From NCBI GenBank assembly GCA_037501455.1, contig CM074863.1:61485501-61549500 (forward strand): 64,000 nucleotides of DNA, given 5' to 3'. The notes under the pieces were generated by a model. The model had not been told where the DNA came from. It saw nothing but the letters and a program-made list of their open reading frames with translations, and ran no database searches. A program made the position numbers and the translations under genes. The DNA is from Lantana camara (lineage: Eukaryota; Streptophyta; Magnoliopsida; Lamiales; Verbenaceae). Below are positions 1-11,528 of the stretch, in pieces (the first letter of the stretch is position 1; every line of letters begins with the position of its first letter).

Positions 1-588
1 CACAAAACAACTGAAAACACTTCGGGTTCAGTCTATAGAAGACTGGTGGGTATAAAATGAGGCATAATATATAAATAATGCGAAATTTAAACATATTCAT
101 GCATGTTATAATCCCGAGAAAGGCTTTAGAATGGTTTCCCAAGTGGGTAAAACAAGAAGTCATCCATCGGGATTATAACTCTCATTTTCATATTCAATCA
201 ATAGGCTATACGTGAGCCCGGCGAGAAGGCTAAGTCTCCAACCTCCACCTTATGTAATCATTAAAGTATTAAGTAGGTGTTCATGCATACATTATTTTGT
301 GCTCAATCAATCGATCAATCATAACCTTTCGATCATTCATATAATTCCCTTTTTCCTCCGGACGGTGGACGGGTTTGCAAAGCCCGGCCACCTCAATCAT
401 TGGCCAGAGGGGTTTCATGAGTTCCCCAAAGGCACTCAACTTCCTTTCCTCGCTAATCACCTAGAGAGTTCCGGACTCTGTGGCCTGGTGAAACTAGTGT
501 ACGGGTTCACCGTCAGCCCGTGCTTCCCCGGTTAGCCACGTACACTAAGTCTTGGGCCCCAATCAGTGCAATCAATCAATACTCACCA
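1..588 (-). mobile_element. LTR 'I', downstream part (window-truncated)
   Basis: Minus-strand LTR fragment whose upstream part resumes at 4346 beyond solo LTR S. Read on the minus strand it matches the middle and 3' third of LTR J: the GGGCCC..GCTAACCG..GGGCTGACGG block (about 480-560), the CACCCGGAGG-like region, an 11-bp stem (107-117 with 167-177, TATAATCCCGA) and the CAGTCT/AGACTG hairpin (29-34, 40-45). Its 3' end and any internal region lie left of the window, so solo LTR or full element cannot be decided. The 107-aa frame at 212-535 is a chance opening in LTR sequence. Confidence 0.8.
584..588. repeat. Target site duplication of solo LTR S, left copy
   Basis: CACCA here is repeated at 4341-4345, directly outside the other end of LTR S. 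Five bases is the usual Ty3/gypsy duplication length. Confidence 0.9.
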
Positions 589-3500
589 TGTAACACCCCG
601 CACGTGAGGCGCCACATCCCCCGCACTATGACCCGACACGTGTACGAAATGGAGAGTCCGCACACGCACCAAGTCACAGCGAACGGGTGACAAACGAAAA
701 CGCACACACTAGCTAGGCGGTATCTAACCCTGTACAAAAGAAAATATGTGAAGCATGACTGCGAAAGTAGTACGAGATGCCAACTTACAAAAACTTTTAC
801 ACACCAAGCATACAACGCAGTACATACATTAGAATCAAATATATGGGTTCAACTAATTCAGCAAACCTGTCCTAACCTGTCCCGAATAATTACACATCAA
901 AACGGGTTCAACTAATCCGAGCACCTGTCCTAACCTGTCGCGAATTCCAAACATTCAAAACATAGATTCCCAACCTGCACAGAACATATCTTATACAGAA
1001 TTTACAAATCATAAATCAAAATAAAATACTTAACAAACTTAAACGAACAGACTCAGACTCGACAGACACGACACACCGCCGCTTAACACGAACTCCAACG
1101 ACCTGAACTTGTAACTAAAAACATAAATGGGGAGGGGTCAGTCCAAAGACTGAGCGAGGGGCTACCCACACACACCTATATATATATAGAGCACAGCACG
1201 CAGAAGAAGCAACGTTCGTGAACCCGGGGTTAGTTTTTGCACGCCAAAACATTTTCCCGTGATAATATTCATATAGGGAGACTTATCAAACAGACCAAAC
1301 AAATCTTAAATCAAAAGTTTCTTAAGGCACAACTCAGATTAATGCAGACTTAACACGCATATCGGAGCATATCTTATTAGCTTAAAAGTATATCAATTTT
1401 TATCTTAATTTAAGAATCTACCCCCGTTTCACGAACTTATGACAGACCAACAGACAGAACACACTTACTCATACCAAAACAAAAACTCATAAAACAATCC
1501 CACCTGCACACCATTGGGGAAGAGAGGTGCCCCTCTCAACCCACAACAGAACGAAACATGTGAACCGGAGGATCCCGCCCGATTCCTTCGACGGCCAGCC
1601 AAAATGCGCTCCGTCGGCATAGGAGAACTAAGTCTCCCGTTGGTGGAGAAGTGCACAGGGTTCGTAACCGGCGACCCCATGGTCGTCCCGGGTCTCCCTT
1701 ACCCACAATCTCCGGGGCCCATCACACAGATAAACAGACATATACCGGAAACTTAACTTGCCACAGACAGACAGACAAACATATCTCATGTATATCGCAC
1801 TTATCATATCGTACGTACATAACACACAGACTGACCTCGAAATCATAACAGAACTGAGACAAAGCCTACATAGGCTTATACATAGCGATTCGTACTTTTC
1901 AAATCAAATCATATGACAAAACCAGCAAAATACGTACTTCGCACATATCTACATATACATAAGGCTTATAAACCGCATGCATTCGAAAACGGGCACGTTG
2001 CAATAGGGTATAACTATATCCTAACCTCACCTGGCACCAAACACAGCCGAAGACACAACAGATGGTTCACCCCGGAACCTGCACGACTCACTTGTCACCA
2101 CCCCGGGTGCACCTGAACCAACTGAACACACAAAACAGACCACAAGGCTCAGACTCAGACAGACAACCACACAGGGACGCACGGCAAATGCAATCACATA
2201 AGCAGGATTCAAATTCATATTAATTTCAAGCAAAACAAAACATTAAGGCATGTCCATAAGCACAATTAATGCAATTAAGGGGACTCGAAAGGCAATGGAA
2301 TTCACATATAACATTTCATAAATTTATACGTATTACAAAGCCAAACAAATCATATAATAACATGCTACAAATTCTATTTAAAGATCACGAAGTTACATAT
2401 CAAATTCCAATTTACGTGATTAACATATTTATTTACCAAGTGACAATTAAAGTTCAATTAATTCAAATCGCGCAAGTTTAAATATCACATTTCATACAAA
2501 TTTGCACGTATTACAAACCTAAACAAATCGTAATAGCAAGCTTCGAATTTTATATAAATCTCACAAGGCTACATATCAAATTCCAATCGTACTAAGTTCA
2601 TATATTTCCTACGTGGCCTGCCCAATTCATATGTTACATAATGGATTCAATTATCAAGGTTGAACTGATCAAATCAAACAAATTCATCCTGTTTCAAAAT
2701 TACACAAACACCCCCTCTAATCTAATCAATTAGCATAAATTCAATAAATCGGGATTCAATTTACAAATTACAAAGTCCATACTTATCATATTTCATATCA
2801 TACATGATTTCATACACATAGGAGTACATTTTGATCGACAATTCAAACATATAGCAATTAATTCGCATTTAAACTATTAGTTCAAATATATCCCAAATAC
2901 ACAAATAAATACGTAGAAAATAAACCGAGTGTCCGATTAACGAACGGAAAGCGACAACAGACTCACCATAACGAGACGGACATTCTGTCCGAAGCCCGCC
3001 TGATCGCCGCCACCGGAGCCGCCGGAACAGTAGCGGGCCGCCGCTCGGCCGCCGCCGGAGCGTGCCGAAAAAATCCCGAAAAAATCACCCGTTCAAGGAT
3101 TCCTCGTGCTCAATCCAATTCCTCGATCAATTTCTGCAAATCCCAAGCCAATCATCTCCAATTTCAAAACCAAGAATACGAAAACCCTAGAATCTTCAAA
3201 CTTCAATTACTTTCAAACCGGTGAATCAAAATGAGATCCGAAAGAGGCATCGGCTTACCCGTAACGAGCTTTACGAAAGCCCTAAGCTTTCATACCGGAA
3301 AAATACCCGGAGGTGGCGCTGCCACTGCACCACCGCGATCCGCCGCCAATTGGCCGAATCAGAAGTCGTGTGATCAAAGGCCACTAGTTCTCGTCGTTCC
3401 GAACAACTTTCGTGAAGGGCCCGAGGCCAAAATTTCTGTCGCCGAAGTTTCTACCGCCGCACGCCTCCCCGGAACCACCACCTATGGCCAAAATTCGGTG

Positions 3501-4340
3501 AAAATGATGCCGGAAATGGACTCAGGGGGTCGGAAAAGGGTAGGAAACACCTTGAACCGTCGGAATGGGTCGCCGGAAAGCGGCGAAAAGCGCCGCTACA
3601 GTAACGCGCCGCTGCCGCGCGAACTTCAGGCGGCGCGTGCGGCGCCGTCGCGGCCCGGATGGCCGCGCCGCCAACGTCCCTCACTGCGTCGGGACGTCCC
3701 CTCACCGGGACTGGGGCGCGTGTCGCCGGAAAGCGATCGGAAGCCGCCGCGAACGGGCGGCGAAGTGGCGGCTCTGCCACCCCCGCCTGTACGTCTGAAA
3801 TCCAGCGGTTTCTCATCCGTCGATCGTCGGTTGGTTGAGTTCTTGGTACAGTTGTGACCGCGTCGTCGAGCTCATCGAAATGGACTATTGGATCGTCAAA
3901 ATCCATCTAGAAACGAGCAAGTTTGAGTAGTGTGTGAAAATACACCCTGAGTGTGTGTGAATAGTGTCAGCATCGCGGGAGAGGGAGAGAGAACGTTGAG
4001 ACTGAAATATGGCATGCGAAACGAGGACCCGGGTATTATATATCGGGTCCTCGTACACGAAAACAGTCGGAAGAAGGGGTTAACGACGTCAGAATAGGGC
4101 AAACTTAGAGTCTACGGACTGGTTTCGATGCCCCGAACCCGTCGAAGGTGTCAAAATGGTCAAAATCTCGTTCGAACGATAAATGACCGAAAAACTCCTA
4201 AAAAGAGAAAATTACAAAAAGGCCCCTAAACTCCTAACGAGTTCAAACTAGGGCCAAGCAAAACACAAAATCATCTAATTAAACACATAAAAAGGTTGAG
4301 ATGAGGCGTACCTTATAAGTCGGACGATCGGGATGTTACA
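589..4340 (-). mobile_element. Solo LTR 'S' (3752 bp)
   Basis: Minus-strand LTR starting TGTAACATCCC at 4340 and ending ..TGTTACA at 589, flanked by CACCA on both sides. The intact duplication with only one LTR between marks a solo LTR left by LTR-LTR recombination. It sits inside LTR I. The 3' third matches LTR fragment L (20397-22276), for example the stretch around 1210-1450. It contains a GC-rich block at about 2990-3900 and a TATA box at about 4033-4042. The 208-aa plus and 151-aa minus frames in the GC-rich block overlap on opposite strands and look like composition artefacts. Confidence 0.93.
4021..4054 (-). promoter_or_regulatory. Likely TATA box of LTR S inside an 11-bp inverted repeat
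   Basis: ACGAGGACCCG (4021-4031) and CGGGTCCTCGT (4044-4054) are perfect reverse complements around a 12-base loop. Read on the minus strand the loop contains TATATAATA, a good plant TATA box. Transcription would run towards lower coordinates, starting near 4000. The promoter role is inferred from the TATA match and its position about 290 bp inside the LTR start. Confidence 0.6.
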
Positions 4341-4345
4341 CACCA
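4341..4345. repeat. Target site duplication of solo LTR S, right copy
   Basis: CACCA, matching 584-588. Confidence 0.9.
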
Positions 4346-4416
4346 AAACATTAGGTAGGGTGTTCAATAAAGAAAAGGGCTTAACAGTAAAATCATAGAC
4401 TCTTTAAAAGACTCGG

Positions 4417-4417
<1 letters not shown>

Positions 4418-4453
<36 letters not shown>

Positions 4454-4460
4454 ATATATT
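4418..4460. repeat. TA microsatellite
   Basis: An almost pure TATATA run broken by one extra T pair, inside LTR I. The matching position in LTR J (about 37974-37988) also carries a short TATATATA run, so expansion happened inside an already AT-rich spot. Confidence 0.9.
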
Positions 4461-4931
4461 AATTTGGCTTAAAACGTTTCACATTGGGAAATATTAGGTT
4501 GTTTAACTAATTAGTAGAGAAACCCACCTTGAAAGACAAAAGAAATAGTAAGAAGAGCCTCACTGCTCGTCCTCGTCTCCAACTAGACCCGGATCTGTGT
4601 AAAGAAAGCGAAGTGTAACTTAAATGACCATATAAGATGCACGGCAACGCTATGTACATGATATGAAATGCATAAGAAGTAAAATAATATCATGAAGTCA
4701 CATAATCACGTAATTTATTCACTACGTTCAATACTCGGAGGTTACACGTTCCAACGTATCATAACTTTCATAGTTCATATCAAAACAAGCCATGAATTCC
4801 ATACGATACTCATAACACTTAATAATACATGTTAGCATAGCATAGAAGTTATAAAAGAGGTGGAGGAAGATCAAACAATCAAAGAAAAACAAGAAAAACG
4901 GAACCGGAGTAACGAAAAACCCGCAGGATAG

Positions 4932-5056
4932 AATCCACCCCCATGGATTTTTTCAGAGTAAAAAATCCACCCCCATGGATTCTGGTCAGAAACACTACTG
5001 ACCCAAATCCACCCCCGCGGATTTTTCATAGGAGAAAAATCCACCCCCGCAGATTT
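4932..5056 (-). repeat. Array of four palindromes in LTR I
   Basis: Four inverted-arm units: 4932-4949 and 4964-4981 (AATCCACCCCCATGGATT), 5005-5024 and 5037-5056 (AAATCC.. ..GATTT with an ACCCCCGC-like centre). On the LTR-sense (minus) strand the cores read ATGGGGGT and GCGGGGGT. The array occupies the same relative place as the palindrome arrays of LTRs A, B, F, G, H and J. Confidence 0.85.
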
Positions 5057-6363
5057 GAGTCAAGAGCAAAAAAAAAAAAAAAACGTAGCAAAACAGGGCA
5101 AATGCACGAGAGGAAGCAAAAGTGCAAGAAATCAACTTAAACCTCAATCAAATGCATTCATATACAAGATATAAACTCACACATACTTGCTATATCATTT
5201 TTAAACATCAAAAGTTCAAGGAATGAATTAAGAGCTCATCATCAAATCTATCTTCTCAACTTCATTAATGGCAATTCATTCAAAACCCAACCACCTTGCA
5301 ATTTAGGTCCATAGAATCATAAATACATGTCTTGGGATCAATTATCACTCATAAAATTCAAAGAAAACCAAAGGAAACAAGAATCAATCACAAACCCATC
5401 AAAACCTAACTATTCATTACATATATCCAATCATGCTCAAGAGGTGATGAAATTATACAAAATACATCTTAAATGTACCACAAAGGGATGAAGATTACAA
5501 AAAAAGGTTTACCTTGAAGAAATGGTGGAGAAGGTGGTGAGATGAGCTCAATTCTCACAAATGGAATGTGGGTTTCTTACTTCCTTCTACTTTCTCCTTC
5601 TCTTCTTGATACCTGATAGTTTTTGTTGGTAAAATGGGGTGGGGGACGTGGGTTTTGGCTGAGGGAAGAGAGAGAGAGTGAGGTCTCAAGTGGCTAGCTA
5701 TGTCTTAGGGTGTAGGTACGTTAGAGTAGTTCCGTGAATGTAAAATAGCCATTAGTTGTCGTTTAAAGCGCAAGGTGCTCGTTTCGGTTGTATTTTCGGA
5801 ATTCATAAGGTCTTACAAAAATATAAGGCTAGTCCCATTGAATCCGAATCATCGATTCAAGTTCAACGGAGGTGACAAAACTCGAATCGGAGTTTCCGAG
5901 CTCCAGTTATCACATACGAAACCAAGGGTGCGCTAGTTGCTCGTTAGCCCCCGTTTTGGATTCCAAGATCGAAATAAATTCAAAATTCTTGCAAAAAAAT
6001 TCAAAAACATAAATCGAGTATATATACACGTTCATAACACATAAATCTCCAACATATTAAATTTCCACGAAATTTCGATATCAAATCATATAAGAACGAA
6101 GCTCGTTAACAACACTCATACGCAGTGCATTTACAAATTCAAAGAATTCCATATTAAATAACAAAATTAAATTTCATATTTAAATAAAAACAAGGTCAAC
6201 GAATTACATATAATTAATATCAATAAAATTAAAGATATAAATATTTAACATTTTATCATTTAATTATAAAATTAAATATATGAAACACTTATAAACAATT
6301 AATTCGCGCAATTTGGTGAACACATTCGTCATACCCGTACGGACGAAATATCGGGGTGTCACA

Positions 6364-7292
6364 CTGGGCCCTGGAGACGTGGGTAAGGACGCTCGGAACG
6401 GCAAGGGCCATCGGGTTAAGCCTGTGCACGATCTCCATTTGGAGTACTTACGCGCGACTCTTGGAGGTTGAGGAGGCGTGGTGCTTCAAGCACATTGTTG
6501 GTTAGCTACCCCATGTCGATCGGTGATTAGATGGACAGGGTTTGACTCCCGAAACACTGTTGTTGTTGGGGATGGATACGTTTTATGTATTTATATTTTC
6601 TTGGTTTTCTTACATTTTAGAGGAGTAAGGGTTCGGTGCTCGTACTCGTCGAGCTTTTGTATGATTAATTGATTATGAAATGGGATAGGAGCTTCTATTA
6701 AACTTCAGTACGTTTTGTTTTGATTATGAAATGTATAAGTTTGTCCCGAAAATGGGTTGGTGTGCAAAACCCTACCCAGGTTCATAATCTTTTATTTAAT
6801 ATATGCTATGCTCTATATTTATATAGCGTGTGGGTGTGCATTAGCCCCCTCACTCAGTCGAGTTGTGACTGACCCCTCTCCTTTTCCCTCTTTTAGTTGC
6901 AGGTCTGCTCGAGCTAAGCGGGGAGTACGTGATCGTGTTGTATTAGCTAGTTGGGGACGTGTCAGCATTTCATACTTGCATCTTTGAATACTTGTGACTT
7001 GAATATGTATTAGTTTGTATTTTGGTGAAGTTTTATCACTCGATGTAAATATTGGATTTCATCTATATGTCCGTTGTATATGTCTTCGGCTAAATTTTAG
7101 TGGATTAATTCGTTGCTTCTGCACTTTGTATATCTGTTTTGCGCGCTCTGACAGTGTTTAGCCCCGCTTAGCCTAGGAGGTGTGTGTAGGTCCCCATTTG
7201 CTAAGGATTGGGCTCATGTATGGACTTCCATTTCATATGTGGGTTCGGGTCTGGGTGCGGGGATGTGGTGGTTCGCCTCTCCGAGCGTCACA
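6364..7292 (+). mobile_element. 3' part of plus-strand LTR 'G2'
   Basis: Begins in mid-LTR at CTGGGCCCTGGAGACG, which lines up with 59775 onward in LTR G (GGGCCCCGGGAATTATGG, then GGTAAGGA). It runs through CAGTC/GACTG (6855-6871), a GCTAAGCGGGG / CCCCGCTTAGC stem (6913-6923, 7162-7172) and the conserved U5 end (ATGGACTTCCATTTCATAT). It ends GAGCGTCACA at 7292 with no primer site following, so it is a solo or truncated LTR. Its upstream part was displaced by LTR I and lies outside the window. Confidence 0.78.
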
Positions 7293-7891
7293 CCGATTCT
7301 AGCACTATTTATCATCTTCACAAAAGCAAGAATTTAAGCGCGAAAAACAAGATTCAATCGGGGGAAAATGAAGCATTCAAAGAGATAAATACAATGCTTA
7401 CCTCCGATCGTTGATTGGACGAGCAAGGAAGTCGGAACTTGAGCTCAAAGTTCGGGATGAATACTGGCTAATTTCCCTCCTCTTCTCTCTTCTCTCCTGG
7501 ATCGTGTGAAATGGGGAAGAATGAAAGGGGCTTGGCCAAGAAATGGGTCAGGCAAAACGGGTAGGGTCAAACGGTATGCGGTCCACTCGGATCAGATTTT
7601 AAAACTGTAGGGCGATCAAATGACTTAGAAATAAAAGGTTAATTTCATCGAATCCCAATCATCGAAGCAAATTCAATGACAATGTTGGAATTCAAATTTG
7701 AATTCCCGAGCTCAAGATAGCCACGAGGGCTCAAACACTCTAATTACAATTAGGCCCCTAATTTGCAAATATTGGACGATTGAGTCCAAGTATAATTAAT
7801 TAAATTCTAAAGTGCAATTAATTAAAATAAATACAAGTTGACATGTAAGACATGCAAATAACACATAATTCACAAAATTACTGAATTAAAC
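7293..7891 (-). mobile_element. LTR 'K', middle of U3
   Basis: Minus-strand LTR sequence with the shared U3 block (GAATTCCCGAGCTCAAG at about 7700-7717 on the plus strand) and an upstream donor-like region. It is directly continuous with 20345-20396 once element B is removed: TAAAC at 7887-7891 is B's target duplication, repeated at 20345-20349. No coding potential is visible. Confidence 0.75.
7887..7891. repeat. Target site duplication of element B, left copy
   Basis: TAAAC, repeated at 20345-20349 just outside the other end of B. Confidence 0.88.
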
Positions 7892-8371
7892 TGTAAAACC
7901 CAGGAGCGAATGCCGCCACATCCCCCGCACCAGAGCCCAACCCGTGAAACGAAATGGGAACTCCGTCCACGCATCAAGACATGGCGAACGAGTAACAAAC
8001 AAAAATCCAACCTAAGCTAGGCGGTCTAGACCCTAAGCTCAAGCTACGCGCGGTAAAACGAGTTAAGAACCGTATCAAACGAACTCTAAAACAAGATACG
8101 CTCTTGCAAACATATTCAAAACTCACATATTACAAGCATACCAAGATTTCACAAAAATCGGAATCAAATTCCGGCACATAACGAGCAAATTACGGTTATG
8201 CAAGCTTAAACGTTAAAATTCAAAGTTAGAATATAAACAATTAATTTCATATAAATTCAAATAATCATATAGCAATTAAATTAGCATAAAAGTACATAAT
8301 TAAAGAATTAAAAGCATAAAGAACACTCTCGTTAAGGCGTACCTGTACGGCCAGACGAGCGAGAAGTTACA
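7892..8371 (-). mobile_element. 3' LTR of B, internally deleted (480 bp)
   Basis: The sense start TGTAACTTCTCGCTCG (8371) matches 20344, and about 320 bases match 20030-20344. It then jumps near 8049 to the final 157 bases of the LTR, ending ..TTTTACA at 7892. Both ends are present, so about 3 kb of LTR middle is missing. The AGCTAGGCGGT sequence at 8015-8025 is the 3' arm of the conserved long-range stem. Confidence 0.82.
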
Positions 8372-8391
8372 AACTCCCCTCCTTCAAAAGG
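8372..8391 (-). other. Polypurine tract of B
   Basis: On the minus strand AAGGAGGGGAGTT lies immediately before the 3' LTR start, the position where plus-strand DNA synthesis is primed. Confidence 0.75.
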
Positions 8392-10612
8392 ACCTGTCCT
8401 CAGGTCCTAAGCAGAATCTTGAACGGCTCCGAAGACAACCCAAGTCCACACTTCCGCTGCACCACTCTGATCTCATACTTCTCGAGACTCTATCTCCTTG
8501 AATGGCGAACCGGACACAAAGTCCTAGTCGTTTGCCCCCACTTCCCAAATAAAGATTCAAAAATGGTTGGAGAATCCTCAACCGTTGGCACATAGACATT
8601 ACTACACAAAGTCCATAACATCTTTCTTATGCCATAACAGCTGGTCTCCCCCAGATCTTCAAACAACTTCAAACCAAGAGTGGGATAAACTCGTGACCTT
8701 GCACTCCTTAAGGCGTAGGCTACCGTTCTTCTACAAGAAACACACAACAAAGGCCTTCCTTTATGCCTCGGTTGGAAACAAGGTAGCCTTTTGTACCTCC
8801 AGTTAGGCAAGAGCGAATACCGAGGGCAACTCTCTTCAACTGCCTCTTCCCACTCAAAAGCGTACCTCTTACTTTGAGGTAATCCTCGATTCTCTTACGA
8901 GAAATATTATTGGGTTAGCCTTTAACCTAATACTCGAAAATATCGTTGAGTTCTGGACGGGCCTCCTAGAAGCAACCACCACGCTCAACGGAACCAAAAC
9001 TCCTCCTCCAAACAACTCACCGAAAGCAGCTCAGCCCTCACAACTCACCAAACCCTCTCGAGCACTCAACTCACCAAACTCTCGACAAGAAGAGAGTTCA
9101 CATAACAAAACAACAAGAACAACAACAACAAGCAACAAGCAATAAGAAGCAATTAAGGTAGACAATTCAATCAAGCAAGTGGGTTTCCCCGAAATAGAAT
9201 ATGCATGTATGATATGCCATGGATGCTTTATGTACCTTTCACCATGGTGGTAGGGTTGAACTTGACATCCACTTCTTTTCTTTCCAAGATGGTACCTTGT
9301 ACTTGAACTGGGATCTTGAAGTTACGACACCTTGAAAATCTCTAGTTCTTGTTCCTCGGTAGTTATCTTCAAATATTCTAATTCTTTCAAATCTCACCCC
9401 TTGAAACAATCCCAAAGTTTCTTTTAAAATTTTCTCCATCTTCGGTGTTGAAATCTTCCTTTACTCAGTGTTAATGGCACTTTGAAGTTCTTGAGACTTC
9501 TCTTATATTCTTGTACCTCTTTCTCGGACTAGAATTCGAACCGAGTTCTTATCCCACATAAAGAATGGGAGATTCGGGCCCTTGGTTATCCATCTTTACT
9601 TGAATTACTTCGTTACTCCCTTGGAATCAATTATACTTCGTAGATCTTGAGTTATTGGTCACACTCCTCCTCTAGGCTCATGTAGAAAATATTGGATTTT
9701 AAAGAAATTTTCCTCCATTCCCAATCTCTTGGACTCCATCACAAAATCGATCATCTTCTTCAATTCCTGTTTAAGGTTTGAGAATTTTCCAAGTTTTCTT
9801 ACCATTGCCCTCGGAGGGATGAGCACGTAGTAAAACCCTCGAATGAAACCTTCAAAGTGGACTTTCTTGAACTCTTCGAATTCTAAGTTCATTTTCTTGA
9901 ATTTCCTTGAAACTCGATCTTGAATTAAACCGGGTCATGTGCTTTACCTTCCCATGGAATACCCCAAACAATTCTTGGTCGTCTCCGGATTGCTCAAGTT
10001 TCTAATATAGAATCATCCGTCTTTTCCATTCCTTGTAGAAAGTTTTGGATTATTAGGGTAACCCCTCGAATCCCAATCTCTCAAGCTCCATCCTAACGTC
10101 GACCATAATCTTCAATTCTCATCCAAGGTTTAAGAATTCGTGGAATTCTTCTTACCATTGTTCTTAAAGAGGTAAACTTGTAGAAAATCTCCGAGTAAGA
10201 TTTCCAATGTGAACTCCTCCCGGACTCCTCAAACTCCCACTCCACTTCTTGAACCTCTTGAATCTTGGCCTCGACCAATCATCATTCAACTTGGACATCT
10301 TCCATACCAAATCGCGTCGAGGAATCAGAATCTCCAAACTTCTAGGTATACCACAAGTTCTTGTTTCATTCATCCCTTTCCCAGTAATACTCATCGATAT
10401 TGAGAAAATTTCCTGAAATACAACACAATTTCTAGAAAATACAGATACATACGGGGTTTCGGTGCATGTTCATGCGCACGATTAATACAAATAATGCACA
10501 TAATTCAAATAGTTCACATATTTGATGAAAGTGAATGCAAACAAGTACATAATCCTAAGCCGAAAGACCTAGACAGACCCGACACGACGCCAGAGCTCCG
10601 GTTTTGTAACCT
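8392..10612 (-). other. Non-coding interior of B (large retrotransposon derivative)
   Basis: About 2.2 kb between polypurine tract and primer site. Only short frames exist (at most 106 codons) and none resembles gag or pol. The sense strand is purine-rich. A stretch on the minus strand at about 9185-9245 (ACCATGGTGAAAGGTACAT, then CCATGGCATAT) matches F's interior at about 28910-28960 (ACCATGGTGAACGGTACAT, then TCATGGCATAT). The interior ends at 10612 beside the primer site. Confidence 0.7.
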
Positions 10613-10627
10613 GGAGCTCTGATACCA
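10593..10627 (-). other. Primer binding site and adjoining hairpin of B
   Basis: The minus strand reads TGGTATCAGAGCTCC from 10627, complementary to the 3' end of plant initiator tRNA-Met. It runs into a perfect hairpin: GAGCTCC with GGAGCTC (10613-10619 with 10593-10599), then GGTT-ACAA-AACC at the tip. The LTR ends 8 bases away at 10636. Confidence 0.88.
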
Positions 10628-10635
10628 CTTAAGGA

Positions 10636-11528
10636 TGTAACACCCCGGAGCGAAGGGCGCCACATCCCCCGCACCATAGCCCAACACGTGCAATGAATTG
10701 GGAACTCTGCCCACGCATCAAGCCATGGCGAACGGGTAACAAACAAAAATCCAACCGAAGGTAGGCGACCTAGACCCTACTCAGAGCGTGCAAGTAACAT
10801 AAGGAACGAATGCGGAAGCACCAGAATACCAAAGGTAAACATGCATACTCAAGACATATCTAATAAAGCAAGTCAAGATGTACAAACCCTTACAATTCGG
10901 AATTTAAAGCCATAACATATACAAATTTCAAAGCTAATAAAACGCGTAAAATAAACAAAATACAATGCATGAGACTCAAGTTATACATAACCACGACTCA
11001 AAGACAACCGCCTAGCTCTAACTCCCACAAAACGGGTACCTGCAAACTCAGAACAAAAGGGGAAAAAGAGAGAAACAATGAGGGTCAGTCCTAGAGACTT
11101 GGGGGGTGGGGGGGGGGGGGGGGGGGGCTAACACACGCACCCATACATATACATAAGAGCAAAGCATATACAAAGCTGAAAGGGGGTTAATGAACGGGGC
11201 GTGGTTGTTGCAATCTAAAACATTTTAACCCATGGTATTAGATATTTATAGAAAGAAGTTTGAGGCCGAAGGCCAAAATCCGTCAAGTTTTAGAGTTTAG
11301 AAATCCGCCCCCGTTTCACAACCATAAACAAAAGCATAACGTACCAAACCGAAAGCTTAAATTCCAACCCACTTACTCCAAAGCAAAGGTGAAGCGAAAA
11401 CAAAATGAAACATAAATCAATCCCGCCCCACACCATTTGGGGAAGAGAGGTACCCCTCTGAACCCCCACACTTAAAACTTATTGAGTCGGGGGATCCCTC
11501 CCGCTCCTTCGACGAACCATAACACATG
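10636..11528 (-). mobile_element. 5' LTR of B, downstream (R/U5) part
   Basis: Ends at 10636 with ..GGTGTTACA beside the primer site. It contains the conserved U5 block (CGTTCGCCATGG on the sense strand), the 5' arm AGCTAGGCGGT of the long-range stem (11007-11017) and a run of about 25 G (11101-11127). It is cut at 11528 by insertion of A; ACATG at 11524-11528 would be A's target duplication, whose partner has been deleted. Confidence 0.82.
11101..11127. repeat. Poly-G run
   Basis: GGGGGG, one T, then about 20 G. It lies in B's LTR just after the CAGTC/GACTG-like region. Its length is unreliable because homopolymers are error-prone in sequencing. Confidence 0.85.

Larger units (their letters stand above)
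4346..6363 (-). mobile_element. LTR 'I', upstream part
   Basis: The start of minus-strand LTR I: its first bases TGTGACACCCCG are read leftwards from 6363. The opening resembles LTRs J and H (both have an AAATTGCGCGAATTAATTG-like stretch near the start). It includes a U3 block related to GAGCTCGGGAACTCGGATTCG (about 5880-5910), a donor-like splice site (about 5509), the palindrome array at 4932-5056 and an AT microsatellite at 4418-4460. It ends at the insertion point of solo LTR S. Confidence 0.85.

Noticed and set aside
3231..3906. 208-aa plus-strand and 151-aa minus-strand frames in the GC-rich part of LTR S
   Set aside because: They overlap on opposite strands in a CGCCG-rich stretch inside a solo LTR, with no domain, no promoter and no second copy seen; open frames are expected from the composition.
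8372..10635. Separate small genes on the minus strand of B's interior (66-106 aa frames)
   Set aside because: Short, lacking recognisable domains, and located between an element's primer site and polypurine tract.
11101..11127. G-run as a functional quadruplex
   Set aside because: Possible in principle, but a single homopolymer in one decayed LTR of uncertain length gives no support for function.
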